Part shown: positions 23,262-34,750 of the stretch, piece after piece
How the letters are laid out: each line of letters opens with the position of its first letter
How positions within the stretch are numbered: position 1 is the stretch's first letter
From: Andrena cerasifolii
Taxonomy: Eukaryota > Arthropoda > Insecta > Hymenoptera > Andrenidae
Length of the DNA stretch: 64,000 nt
Assembly: GCF_050908995.1 (NCBI RefSeq)
Contig: NC_135118.1
Span: 14,765,501 to 14,829,500, forward strand
Reading direction: 5' to 3'
Program-made: the position numbers and the translations under genes
Notes under the pieces: model-generated
The model's input: the letters and a program-made list of their open reading frames with translations, nothing else
Databases searched by the model: none
Told to the model about the DNA's origin: nothing

Positions 23262-24077
23262 TTACCCCACTATCGTAAGGAGACTAAGAACACTTTACTA
23301 CACTTGACTGAGAATCGATAGAGTGCAATAATAATCATTTTAATTTTTCACCGATTTAGAGTTATCAATGAAATTAGCTCATTTACGAAAATGCCATATT
23401 TTTACAATTAATTGTGGAAAACTTTAGGTTGAACGTGATAGAAGTGACAGAGAAGTCTCGCCTAATCGTATTTTGGAATTTCCTTGGAGGAACGACTTCT
23501 TACATAAGTTTCACAAAAGTCTACGCGTGCACTTAAGCGATACGCCTTGTACATTAGACGGTAAGAAGAAAGTTACATTTTGAGAGATCCGTACGCTGCA
23601 AGGTAACTTTGTTTATTCTAGGGAAACGTCAAATAAGAAGCGAGTCAACTTGTCGCCGTCGCGATAGAAAGTAGCACAGTTACCTAAAGTGTTTGAAAAA
23701 GAAGAGCAAGTGCGCACGGATAATGTTGGACTTGCTTTCAACAAGAACGTTGTGAGCTTTTCAGTAGCAAGTTTGTTCATGGATTTATTTCACCGCGTAC
23801 TTTTACATTCAACGTGTTCCGATACTTTGCACTTTCCAAAACTCAATAAGTCTCGCAAATTGCAGCTGCATTTTTTTTTTAGAGTTTTCGAGTTATGACG
23901 TGTAATATAGGTATATAAAAAAATCTACACTGCAAATTTTGAACCTGCACCCATCAGGTACTCTGCTGCAAGTCGGGAGCAGCTTTAGATTTTGAAAAAT
24001 TCGCCAAAAATAGAGACAAAAACTACTTATCAATTCAATAACTACTACTTATTGTAGGAAAATATATATTTTTCAAT
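23262..24077. other. unique sequence, no gene recognised
   Basis: AT-rich. A GAACCTGCACCC...CTGCTGCAAGTC segment at about 23940-23975 resembles the GGAGCTGCACCC repeat that follows at 24158. No gene. Confidence 0.45.
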
Positions 24078-24195
24078 TACTGTTCACTTTTTCGTGTTAA
24101 GTCAAAGCAATAATTTTATAAACAGTTTTTTCTAATTTACGCTAAGTTGGTAAATATGGAGCTGCACCCTTCTTGCTGCAAGGTCCTCAATTCCT
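24078..24195 (+). repeat. dispersed repeat, second copy of 14655-14790
   Basis: Contains AAGTCAAAGCAATAATTT, AAACAGTTTTTTCTAA, TATGGAGCTGCACCC and CTTGCTGCAAGGTCCTC in the same order as the inverted copy at 14655-14790. Confidence 0.72.
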
Positions 24196-24454
24196 TAGGT
24201 CCTTACAATTTAACATGAAATACTGATTGTACAATCGTTTGAAATAACGATTTTAAGCATTTTCCCTGCCCTAATTCGTTTCAGTGATATAACTCAATAA
24301 CTGAACCCCGCCCGGGTACTACATCTCAAATCCATCTATAGCTTGTGACGAATCATCCTAACATTTCGCTAAGAATAGTGGAAAATAATAACTGTATTAG
24401 TAAACTATGAAAAGTCCTCACGAACGAGGAAACTCTTACATGTGCCTTTTTTAT

Positions 24455-25069
24455 TATTAGGTGTCCCATTCATAGATCTCTAGATTTTGATAATCCCCAC
24501 GGTCTCAGAACGGTCTTTTTCATTATTAATTGCTCCTGCCACATTCGTAGTTATTAAACTTCCGATCTTGTTCCCAGTTTGGGACATGTCTTTATCTATT
24601 ATTAACTGCTCCACTCCCATCTATGGCTCTTGACCTTTCGATGCCCCCACCCCAATCTCAAAAGGTCCTACTTCATCACCAATTCCCTCGGACCTATTCG
24701 TGTTCCTTGGGCCTCCGGTCATCCACAGTTTAAGAACTAATCTTCTTCATTATTAACTAGCGTCCCCCATCTCGGCTTCGCCCGAGATATTAGCGCGACT
24801 AATTCGTGTTTATTAGAATTAATATCTTTTAAGGAAATTAAGTATTTTGAAAAAAGCTTGATTTCTTTGCAATATTTCGGAGAATGATTTTCTGACATTA
24901 GGATGAATTGTTGTTGCGCATCACGTACCGGAGCAATGATGGCAAATATTATCCATCGCTCCTATTTGAACTTCTAAGTTAACATACCTAGTTAATTCCT
25001 GGATCATAATTCTTCAATGCAACCCTTTCGGTAACATTCACTCTTATAAGTCCAGGATTTACCAGTGTA
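24455..25069. repeat. degenerate tandem repeat, first part
   Basis: Loosely repeated blocks of the form TTATTAACT-CTCC-CCATC-ATGGC-CTT... and CCTTTCGAT.CCC.CCAC.CCAATCTCAAAAGGTC occur with long period (about 110-130 bases). Similar wording resumes at 25530 after the Helitron-like segment, suggesting that segment inserted into an older array. Copies are heavily diverged. Confidence 0.4.
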
Positions 25070-25527
25070 TCTTAATATATAAAGCAGAAAGTGTTTTTGT
25101 CTGTCGCCTAAAAACATTGGAGCGGTAAACTCAGGGGATCACGAAATTTCTCCCAGCTCATTATATCTATGTAATACAGATTATATCTATGTAATACACT
25201 TCTCTAGCGAGAAAGCGCGCGAAAAGCTTTGCCATCTGGTGGTAACATCACGGTATTGCTGCGGGTCAGGTATCGCGCGGGCCGAATATGCGCATGCGCG
25301 CGCGAAGTAGACTGTCGTATACACGGGTCACGTGGTCCCAAAACAGCCGTACACATGAAATGTTTGCACATAAATTCCAAGTTAATAACGCGTTTCTGAG
25401 ACATGCTACACAGCCTATGTCCATCCTAGAGTATGCAGGAATAACGTGTCACAATTTAAGGAAGATCGATTCAATAGATCTTGAGTTTTGCGCGAACATA
25501 AAAATCGGCTCTCTCTTTATATACTAG
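25070..25527 (+). mobile_element. Helitron-like non-autonomous element (candidate)
   Basis: The 5' edge TCTTAATATATAAAGCAGAA followed by GTGTTTTTGTCTGTCGCC has the look of Helitron 5' ends, and the unit closes with TATACTAG followed by T. It would therefore sit between A and T, the Helitron target. Inside are a 20-base direct duplication (GATTATATCTATGTAATACA, 25161-25199) and a CpG-rich segment. I do not see the strong 3' hairpin expected about 10 bases before CTAG, so the call is provisional. Confidence 0.45.
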
Positions 25528-25529
25528 TA

Positions 25530-25760
25530 TAGACAGTCCCAACTCCAACCACCCCTTTCGATCACCTCCACAATCTCAAAAGGTCTGGGTTAACCTAACC
25601 CTAACCCGGACCCTTATGATTAACTTCTCCAACCCCGTTCATGGCCTTCAAACTCTCAACCATCTCCACAGCCTCACACGCATCCTCTCCATTCCTAATT
25701 ACTAAAACCATACCCGTGACTGTCCATCTTCCAATCACCTCCACAAACTCAGACGGCGCT
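25530..25760. repeat. degenerate tandem repeat, second part
   Basis: CCTTTCGATCACCTCCACAA followed by TCTCAAAAGGTC repeats wording of 24630-24670, and TTAACTTCTCCAACCC, ATGGCCTTCAAACTCTC, CACCTCCACAAACTC continue the same loose pattern. TAACCTAACCCTAACCC at 25591-25607 resembles telomeric DNA but is very short. Confidence 0.4.
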
Positions 25761-27754
25761 GTTAGCGTCCGCTGAAAGCATGTCAATCGGTCAAAAGGTA
25801 AACAGGGGAGGCAAAAAGATGTCTGGGACGGTTTCGGTGCAGGTCGCGGACACCGTCTCGAACTTATAAGACCGGACTGGCGACCTCTTACTCCTGTTTC
25901 GGCTCCAGTCAACGAAGAAGGGACCCGGTGACCCAGAACTTGGGAAAGCGAGCCGCTCGGTGGAGGGAACGCGGTTGCTGTAACGCGCACTCGCTCCCGC
26001 CGGCTGCGCTCCTCTCTCGGGACCATCTTGCGCTCTAATTGCTCGTGACGCCTCGCAGGACTCGCAGCAACTTTCATCTCCGCCGGAGAGGGAGGCCCCC
26101 GTGGCGGTCAGGGTGCCAGCGGACCGCCACGATTTCCGGCTTTCCCGTCTCCGCAGAACGATCCAGGGAGCACGCGAAATCGTTGACGGGATCGGGGCGA
26201 CGCCGATTGCCAGATGGAAAGTAACAGTAACCTGACGTGCAGGTCGATCGGCGTCACGTTCGCTGTGATTTATCATCCGTTTTATCACGTGCTTTCCCAA
26301 AATCAAGTTGGGTTCCAGGTGGCTCCATCGATATGGATGCACGCGATATGAGTTGGGGATACTCAGCCACTCTATTCGGGAGAAATTAAGGGCATTATGC
26401 CTACTGCATTATGGGCCACGTGCATCCTGGTTTGGAGAGAGGACAATGTTAAGGGGGATTATACTTTATTAATGGAGCAAAACGAGTTCTTCGAAGAAGC
26501 TGAGGATCTGCTCTACGCACGTGGAATAGCAGATTAGCGACAGACTGAAGTTTCCAAAAATTATAATTTTTCTTTATTTAAAATATTAAATGCGCTTTTC
26601 TCGATGGTAGGATCAGGTGGGGTAGAGTGTAACAAAAAAGTTAATAATGATTGTGGAGAACAGAATGTATAATAAATTATAAGTCTTCGTCCTTCAAATC
26701 AGAATTAGCAAATGTTAAGAATTTTCCTTAAAAGCTAATCAATTTCACACTTTTCCGAGATCACAGAATTGTTACTGTATGCCCCAGATCTGGGGTACAG
26801 TTTAACAGCCTTAGAGGTGCAATGTAACAGAATAGTACACACTGTAATAATTGCACAAAACCTTAATACCAATAAAGTACAAAAAAATCTTTAACTCAAA
26901 TTATATCTTTTCAAAATATTATCTGGAAATGTGTAAGAATGTGCATAACGTTTTGTCTTATTAGAAGATGGCAATATAAGTTCTATATCATCCGTTGGAA
27001 CAGTTCTAAACCCAGTTTCAGCACAGAAACAGAATCATGGCGTGCCGAAATTTCGCCGTGATTCCAAGGCTCATTTGTTACGTATTGCGAGAGTTACACG
27101 AGAGTTTTTTCTTTTCATCTTTCAGCAAACCCTGGGGCGCATATTTCGACGAAGGCTTTCGCGTTGCAGCGAGAAGCTGCTTGATTTATGCACGGCGATC
27201 CGTGGGTAAGAACCGATCGCACTACAGATGAGAGGAAGTTCCAGCGGAAAAAGAAATTCGAAAGAGCTGTTGAACAACTTTCGCGGGGTACATGTTATAA
27301 ACATGGAATATGTAGGCCGTGATCGAGAGGCATCGAGAGATCCTCTTGAGACGTGAACGCATCCAGGTGCGCTTCGAGGCACGCGATCGATTCCTGGCAA
27401 TCTGTGTCAGCAATGTGGGAAGGATTCGCGCTGCTCCGTGGAAAAACTTCGCACGCAGTCATGCCGCGCGCAACCATTATGTTTCACTCTATTAGAGATA
27501 ATTTATTGCACGTTCTTTGAAGCAGCTTCGAGCATGAAATTTGGAAAAACAATCCAAATGGCCAGCAGGAATGATGGAACTACTGTACTCACGTTCCGCG
27601 TGTCATTGAAGAGTCCGTGTAGAAAACACTGTAAGTGCTAAAAATCAAATTCTACGCTACAGTGTTATCATTGGCCCGTAGAACATTTTCCCATAAATTT
27701 ATTTTTTAATTTTGGCATTTACAGTGTTTTTTACGAGCACTTTTTAATTATGCT
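25761..27754. other. GC-rich island then AT-rich sequence, no gene recognised
   Basis: The GC-rich block 25780-26260 contains the 183-codon minus frame and other overlapping frames. From 26560 the sequence is AT-rich, with GGTGGGGTAGAGTGTAAC near 26608 and a palindrome around CCCCAGATCTGGGG at 26782-26795 (flanked by ACTGTA and TACAGT), which look like fragments of a GGGG-ended transposon family. No gene. Confidence 0.45.
25791..26342 (-). other. 183-codon open frame, probably spurious
   Basis: Translation is Arg/Ser/Pro-rich, with no recognised domain or membrane segment. A second minus frame (25601-26077) and a plus frame (26039-26224) overlap it in a GC-rich island. It could be a chance frame or untranslated sequence near a promoter. 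Nothing in the sequence supports translation. Confidence 0.1.
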
Positions 27755-28475
27755 TTAAGGGGGTAGTCTCATCTAGAATGCCAATATTTTGCCTTTCTTT
27801 AGGGGCGATGCGCAAAAAAGTTACACAGTTTTAACCGATGAGCATGATCCACGCGTATTTATTAACATTTCACTTAGTTGTGAAAACAATTTTCGGCCAT
27901 ATATAATAATAATTAATGGAGATATGGGTCATCTCGTAAAGCGTGTGCAAAAAAAAGTTGCTTCATGGTACACACGATTCCGGCTGTTCCGTTGATCCAA
28001 AACAAAAAAACCAGAAGGACTCTTAATCAGTAAGAGTGTGGCTATAGCCGGTAGCAGATTTATGAAAAAAAATTAAAAATTCACAAAATGGCGGGACTTT
28101 GAATTTAAAACTCATCTTTTCCGTGTTTCTTTTTTGTCTTCAAACGGCCTTAAACTTGTGAAAACCAACTATTTCGCTCTGATTCTGCTACCGGCTAGAA
28201 TTATATGTTTTCTGAAGGTGTGAGAAAAAAATGGACCAGATTAGCCCACTAGAAGTTGAGATATCCTGTGTACCGTCATGAAAAACACCGTTTTGAGAAA
28301 AGCCCATATCTCCATTAATTATTATTATACATGACTGAAACTTTTTTTACAAGTTACTGAAATGTTAGTAAATACCTGTGGATAATGCTTATCGGTTAGA
28401 ATTGCGCAATTTTTTGTGGATCGTCCCTAAAAAAAATAGGGAATCTCGTCCCTCTAGACGAGAATACCCCCTTAA
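27755..28475. mobile_element. piggyBac-type MITE, family B, 721 bp
   Basis: Both ends carry TTAA followed by GGGGGTA.TCTC.TCTAGA (left TTAAGGGGGTAGTCTCATCT, right inverted TTAAGGGGGTATTCTCGTCT). TTAA is the piggyBac target. Inverted similarity continues inward for about 140 bases: AATAATTAATGGAGATATGG near 27905 pairs with its complement near 28308. There is no transposase frame. The central segment 27945-28100 is related to 58790-58930, defining a family with two copies in this window. Confidence 0.88.
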
Positions 28476-30255
28476 ACTATCGACTGTCTACAGTGTGCAA
28501 TTATTGTCCAATTAAATTTAACGCGAGTGCTTATAGTTTTGGAGAAAACAAACGATTCTTTCAAACCCCCTGTTCTTTTGCTGTCTATCTAATTTTGAAT
28601 GATTTTCATTTACTTCTAGACACACAAACATAAGAAATTTAAAATTTAAAGGATATCCTAAAGTAATACCTTTCAGTATTAATACCCTAATAATTTCCCA
28701 TAGCAAATAAATTTCAGGCTATACTCGCCCTGCGGGTATCCAACTTTTATGTGAAACACTTTTCGATATCATGAATAATCTCTAGATACTCGAATGGATC
28801 GATATAAATTGGACACTCTGTATTTATGAATAAATTAAAATGAAAAATAAATTTTACGAGTACCAGCGCTTGAAATATCGCTGTATTTACCACGTAGCAA
28901 CGTACACGGTGTCTATTTATTCGCTGCATTTCAATTTATCGGAAAAAATATTTCATGAATGAATCGTGTCAAGTTTGAATGGACATATAGCACCACCAGT
29001 CGATTCGTTATATCACTATTACGAGAACCCTGCCCACTTCGGTGCGATGATAATACTCTTCCTATTATGGAAATTGCGTTATTTCCCTGAGTGCCACCTG
29101 CAGGAGCAGCGGCAACTGCTCGTCAGTAATTTCCTGTTTGCATTTCGATTTCGTGTTACGTAAGAAATTTTCTCCTTTGGTTGCTCGTCGTTTCTGGTGG
29201 TTTTGTGGGTAAACTGCTATTTACAGTTTCATGCGCCAATGGCGCGTAATGACAAGACACGTCGGTTCTTTTCATAGAATAAATATCATTGGCCCCGCAT
29301 TTACGATTTTGTTACTTTGTTCAACGATACATATTTTATGAAACTGTATTATTTGTGTATTCACAGTTAGTTGACACTTTGGCGGGCGCGGTTTATCCAA
29401 ACGAATCATTGATTCCGAGGATACATCGTGGTGTTCGACTGGTCTTGCGGCTCTTACAAATGCACGATAATTCGCAACAGTTTATCGGATGGGAAGCGTT
29501 TATTGACTACTACCGTTTTGCGGCCGTAATAGTCTGAAAGAAAAACGAACGTCACGGATCAAGATGTCCTGTCGGCCTCGATGCAGAACCGCAGAAGATT
29601 AATCCAGCAAACCAAAGACATCCAGTCCCATAATGTTTTTACAGGCTTGCAGACTTTTTGCTCGTATGACACGACGACTTTGTACCGTTCGTTTTATCAC
29701 GATTCTAGCCGAGTGTCGACAGTTTCTTCGACGATCCCCTTCAACGTGTCTGTTGTTCTGCTTCTTATAGCGCTGTTCCACTGATTGTATTGTTTAAGAC
29801 ATGAAAATACTGTATCTTCAATGTATTCTTATATTCTAAATTTAGATAACTCTTACCTAATGATAAATATTGTTTCTTGAATTAAGCTTGCACTTTTCTA
29901 TCGACAACTGAACACGCTTCCCCTCTTTTCGAGGAGGATCCATTAACCGACATAGTTTACTCTCAATTCAGACACTATAATTAATCAAATCGAAACTAGA
30001 AATCACTTCATCCCTATTATTCTTGAAATCACAATTATAGTCCCTGCTTGATCCTGATTGAAGAAACAACCCCAATAGCATTTCTGGACGGCCCGCAGGA
30101 TCCCCCAAGTTGGGAATTAGTTGGTCATCCAAATGCCAACGATGCATGCTACTAGGGAACAGTCTCAAGGAGTCTAACATCCATCAAATTTTAAAATCTA
30201 TCAAGCTCTAATATCATTGTGGGGGATTCGAATTGTCGTGTATAAGATTCCTGTT
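28476..30255. other. unique sequence, no gene recognised
   Basis: Short frames without domains (82 codons at 29289-29537 is the longest). AT-rich with a few GC-richer patches around 29370-29720. No repeats recognised. Confidence 0.5.
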
Positions 30256-30934
30256 TTCAGCGGCAACATGTACCTAGGACTAGAGAAAGGAGGGTGAATT
30301 TTGGCCATTTCTTTCATTAAAAATATTTTTTAACTTGAAAATCTTTAGACGCGTCTTAAAATATATACTTTAATGCAGCGATTGTGTATATTTAATTCGA
30401 AAACTAAGAAGATTAAATATTGTAGAATAGCGTTTTCTCAAAATGGTATTTTGAAAAAGGTAACCAATATTTCTCGAAAACTAGAACTGAGGGTTTTCAT
30501 ATGATTATCTAGTTTTACGCCACTTAAACTTCACAGTCCACTTTTATCAATTAAAAAAGCATGATTTTTTACTGCAAAATCACACATCTGTATTCAAATG
30601 GCTGCAAGTTTGAGAAAAATTCATATTTATGAAATCCGCTACGACAAAAGCTAGATCCTTTTATGTATTTTAAGAGAATTTTTTTGTTTCGGATAAAAAT
30701 TATCGGAGATATTTTGGTTACCGCGAAAGCTGTTCCGAAAAATCTGCCTAACAGAAATTGCTATTACATATTCGATCCTCTTAGTTTACGAATTAAATTT
30801 ACACAGTTGTTACATTAAAGTGCGTCTTTTAAAATGCACCTAAAAACTTTTAAATTGAAAGATATTTTCAATGAAAAAAAAATTGTCAAAGTTCACCGCG
30901 ACTTTTCTAGTCCCAGGTATATGTTGCCCCTTAA
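30256..30934. mobile_element. piggyBac-type foldback MITE, about 679 bp
   Basis: The right end, read inward, is TTAAGGGGCAACATATACCT followed by GGGACTAG. The left end is TTCAGCGGCAACATGTACCT followed by AGGACTAG, so the left TTAAGGGG has decayed at two positions. The arms stay complementary for about 200 bases (for example TTTAATTCGAAAACTAAGA near 30390 against its complement near 30793). No open frame. Its right-hand TTAA is also the left TTAA of the next element. Confidence 0.75.
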
Positions 30935-31672
30935 GGGGACCTTGCGGTCTAGAGCCCCAAAAAATAGGTGATCTTTAGGAATTAATTGAAGGAAAACTAC
31001 TACATATAACATAATGGGACTTTTTGCATTGCATTGAGAATGTCTTAGATTATAGAAAAATATTTTTTGTTTTATAATTAATCATTGCAGACGGCACTGG
31101 GGAGTCGTTAAAGTCAAGGCGTCAAAAAAATCATCCAAATCGGTGGGACCTGTATCTCCAAAAGTTATTATCCGATTCGACTGAAACTTTTTTATATTTT
31201 AAAGAATATACTTCTGGCTAGGCGGGGAACTAGAACAAATTACAAAAATGTTATTTATTTAGAAAATAACGACACTTGAAGTTTGAAATCACTTTTTTCC
31301 TATATTTTTCATCCTTTCAACGCCTTTAAAAATTATAAGTCTTCAATTTTTTGTAATTTTTCCTGGTATCCCCCCCCCCCTAGCTAGAAGTATATTCTTC
31401 AAAATAAAAAAAATTTCAGTCGAATCGGATAACTTTTGGAAATACAGGTCCCACCGTTTTGAGAACACTGTTTCGAGAAAAACGCGTTTAAAGTTTTACC
31501 TGAGCGCCGAGTGGCCGTGCATTACCCATGCATTTGCCGCTACTCAAATGCCTATAACTTCAGGAATTTTACGAATTTCAACAAATCCTTTTAAGCACGT
31601 ACTCCTAAAAGTTTGAACATTCGAAAACTGAAATAAAGAAAAATCGATTTTTAGACCGGAACCTCCCCTTAA
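30931..31672. mobile_element. piggyBac-type MITE, family A, 742 bp
   Basis: TTAAGGGGACCTTGCGGTCT at the left and the inverted TTAAGGGGAGGTTCCGGTCT at the right form the terminal repeats, with TTAA at 30931-30934 and 31669-31672. An internal inverted pair (31140-31230 against 31375-31460: GACCTGTATCTCCAAAAGTT, TCCGATTCGACTGAAA) makes a large hairpin with a loop of about 140 bases. No transposase frame. Related copies: 42163-42663 and a fragment at about 53353-53434. Confidence 0.88.
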
Positions 31673-33245
31673 TGCCCATTGCCAAACAAGGATTGCAACG
31701 AAACTGCGTCCAACGTCACCCCCTCCATCTGCCATCGGGCGCCCTAAGCGCGACACACCAGAAGGAAAAATAGAAGGAGGACGCCTTTAAAGTCCAGACG
31801 TTAAACGGTGCAATTAGCAGAATTTACGATTCGATCCTTGACACACGATTCCTCGTAAGGGGACGACGTGGCCTGCTGCAAAGGGACGACGTACAAGCTG
31901 CGAAACCCGCACGATATTAGGCGGGCCGCCGCGAATCTTCCTCCGACGGTGGCTCGTTAACCGCGGCAACTTTAATGACTGTAATTTACATCGGACGCGG
32001 GCCACAGGTACGTGTAATAGGTCTGGCTGGGGGCCTTCGTTTCCGTGTTCGCGTTCTATACACAGGTCGGACAATGTACGATGCGGCTCGTTAGCGGCTC
32101 GCCCGCTAATTGTATCGAACCCCATTGTCTGAACTCGACGGAGACCCGATATATCGCGGCTAACCATACTTCCACCGTGGAATTTCCGGACGGGGAGGAA
32201 GAGGTGTGGGAAAGCGCGCTGCTACGTCGATCCCCGCGAAACTGGAGCAGAGTGCCCCGCTTAAGCGCGCCTACTGCCGCGCCGTCTGCGAGCAACTTGA
32301 GAGGGAGACGCAACAGGAATCTCGGATTCGCGTGGAGATTGGTGGCTCAAATGGTGTGGATTCGTTTTAGGAGTATGGTTGATGGTTTATTCGGCGAGTC
32401 GAGTTAGTAGAGATATTTATTGCATCACTCGAATAAACATGCTACCACTTACACCTCTCTTATTATTTATTAGTTTAGAAAAATAGGTAAAAGTTCTCAC
32501 CGATTTCGATGACGTTGAAATGTGTTGTCGAGGTTAACATTCTGAACACGTTACCCTATAACGTGCGAACTTTTGCCCCACATATCGGGTAAAAGTTCGC
32601 AATTGACACTGTTTGGAAATATTTATTTTATATAAATTGTGACAGGTAAATTTACACGAAGTCACTGCCTATCGAATAATAAGGGATAGCAGTTATTCCT
32701 TGCACAATTATATGTGCTATCAGTGTAATACCAAGGATTTTATGAAAGTCTAAATCCTTTCAGTGTGCACCCTTGCCGTGCAGTACACTATTGGAGCAGA
32801 TTAGAACGGAGAAAGTGTTCAGAAGGCCTTTAGTGGCTCGTGGGTCCTGTTAAGGACTTGCATTCGTCAGTCTATTTAGTGATATTCGTTATGGAATAGT
32901 TTTGTAATTCCTGTATTCTAATAAATATAGGAAGTAGAGTAAAAATAAGTGGGCGACGATTTTAAATGATGTAGGAGACAAATGCAGTAATACTTTCACT
33001 GATAGGCAGCCTACAAAGTCGTAGCTGGAGCTTGTAAAGCATTGTATACCTTACTTACAATTAGTGTACGTTAAAATGGCACGACTCGGCTGATTAGTTC
33101 AAGCAGATTCCTGTTTCTTTCACAAATTTCATAGCTAATGTTCTTTTATTAAGGAGATCGACGTCGAGATACCCTTTGCGTAATTGGTTTGCTATAAAAA
33201 TTCATTAATTGGCGGATTAATCGCGGCGGAACACGTCGAACCGTA
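31673..33245. other. unique sequence, no gene recognised
   Basis: A GC-rich block at 31850-32350 holds overlapping frames on both strands without domains. Near 32490-32610, repeated GGTAAAAGTTC.C and TTTTGCCCCAC words resemble fragments of the GGGG-ended family at 46243-47228. No gene or complete element. Confidence 0.45.
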
Positions 33246-33246
33246 G

Positions 33247-33283
33247 CGTTGCACTTCATTAAAAAGATTAATGGAGTGCAACG
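33247..33283. repeat. 16-bp stem, 5-base loop hairpin
   Basis: CGTTGCACTTCATTAA (33247-33262) pairs with TTAATGGAGTGCAACG (33268-33283) across the loop AAAGA; the single non-Watson-Crick position would be a G-U pair in RNA. It lies in a GC-richer unique stretch. The loop is too small for a typical microRNA precursor, and the stem does not match the histone mRNA 3' stem-loop. Confidence 0.7.
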
Positions 33284-33723
33284 AACCAGCAGATCGATTT
33301 CCCGCGGACGAACCAGCGGCAACAGGCGTTTCTTTCTACTCGCAGCGTGAATTATCCAGTCTTCGAAACTTGTTCCTGAAGTGTCCAGCGTGTAACGAGG
33401 CGTCTCGTCGTGACAAGCCGGGAGCTTCCTCAGCGGTTTGTTCCAACATTTACAAGATTCCAGGATAATAGTGTAACCGTAAAAGGCACGCGAAGGGTTC
33501 GCTCGCCTAAAGTCCTGGGAAAAACTGTAAAGCATCTTTTACGAGCACCAGCGATTCTGAAAACCGACTGACACTCCGCCAGTTTCGTGGAACAGTTCGT
33601 GTGATACCTTGGAAACCATTACAAACCCATCCGCGCTTTAGTCTGGGCTGAAAAATGAGAACTATTTTTTAATAAAGCTTTCGTTCCCACATCTGTAGTA
33701 AAAGTTGTAATTGTGATTAAATA

Positions 33724-33880
33724 TTAGGTCGGTGCAAAAGTTTGTTCGCTTTACTGAAAGCAAAAAGAAAAATACACGTTCGTTTAATCGAAGTGTTTTC
33801 CTTGGCTATCTGTGAGCTTTTGCCACTTTTCTGGTAAAAGTACAAGTAGGGGGAGCGAACGATTTTTTGCACTGATCTAA
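33724..33880 (-). mobile_element. internally deleted mariner element, 157 bp
   Basis: Terminal repeats TTAGGTCGGTGCAAAAG (left) and TTAGATCAGTGCAAAAA (right, inverted) flanked by TA at 33722-33723 and 33881-33882 are typical mariner ends. Between them only the last part of the transposase gene survives on the minus strand. Spacing to the hAT element that follows is 10 bases before its target duplication. Confidence 0.9.
33784..33840 (-). pseudogene. mariner transposase C-terminal remnant
   Basis: On the minus strand the codons read LLPEKWQKLTDSQGKHFD and then a TAA stop (complement at 33784-33786). A C-terminus of the form LP.(R/K)WQK....G.YF is characteristic of mariner transposases. All catalytic sequence (the DD34D core) is missing, so the fragment is inactive. 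It confirms the identity of the surrounding 157-bp element. Confidence 0.82.
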
Positions 33881-33898
33881 TAATATGGGAGTTTGAAG

Positions 33899-34220
33899 CA
33901 GAGATGGGCAAAAAATTATTTGAATAAAAAATTTGTGTATGAAATTTTTATTTCAAATAATTTTTTCCCCATTATTTAATTTTTCCCCATTATTTAATTA
34001 TTTCCCCATTATTTAATTTTTTCCCTATTATTTAATTTTTCCCCATTATTTAATTTTTTCCTCATTATTTAATTATTTCCCCATTATTTATTTTTTTCCC
34101 CATTATTTAATTATTTCCCCATTATTTAATTTTTCCCCATTATTTAATTTTTCCAAGATTATTTGAATTAAAAATTTGTGTATGAAATTTTTATTTCAAA
34201 TAATTTTTTTCCCATCTCAG
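33899..34220. mobile_element. hAT-type MITE built from an 18-bp tandem repeat, 322 bp
   Basis: Ends CAGAGATGGGCAAAAAATTA and inverted CTGAGATGGGAAAAAAATTA are flanked by a perfect 8-bp duplication GTTTGAAG (33891-33898 and 34221-34228), indicating hAT. A segment of about 50 bases (ATTTGAATAAAAAATTTGTG onward) occurs directly repeated just inside both ends. The middle is about ten units of CCCCATTATTTAATTTTT with small variants. No open frame. Confidence 0.9.
33960..34155 (+). repeat. tandem repeat, 17-19-bp units
   Basis: About ten units resembling CCCCATTATTTAATTTTT, alternating with ATTATTTCCCC variants, entirely contained inside the hAT-type element, so the array moved or grew within it. 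Confidence 0.88.
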
Positions 34221-34750
34221 GTTTGAAGTGGTATTGGTGGGAGTACAGTAACTTGCACTATGAAGAGTGAAAAGAATTTGTGTTTTATTAATTGAGTGTT
34301 TAGTGTCGAATTTTGTTTTAAATGTGTTCCCCTTAAATCGATGCCCTAAAGAGCAAAGATTCGAAGGGCATTTAAAAAATAGATGAATGTTAAGAGCACA
34401 ATGGAGTAATTATTATTGTATCTTGCCAAAACTAAGATAATGTTCATAAATTTCTGACGTGAGCTTCCTGGGATAATTCCTTCATACGAATAAAACCAAG
34501 AATTGGTCGCACTGAATAGACACTACACATCCATACGTAATGAAAACGAACGATTCATCTGATTGTGTAACTAGAAACCATAGGTTGACGATCAGATATA
34601 TCATCACTAAGCACATCAACTACGACGTCGACAGGAAAGAAGATCCTCGAGCCACTGACATAAGCCGTGCACTAAAGAACGAAAATCAGAACAAACTTTA
34701 CGTATACCAAGCAATACTAAACCGAAGTTAAAAACAGAAGAATAACGATA

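Noticed and set aside
25791..26342. 183-codon minus frame as a real gene
   Set aside because: No domain, compositional bias from GC-rich DNA, and competing frames on both strands.
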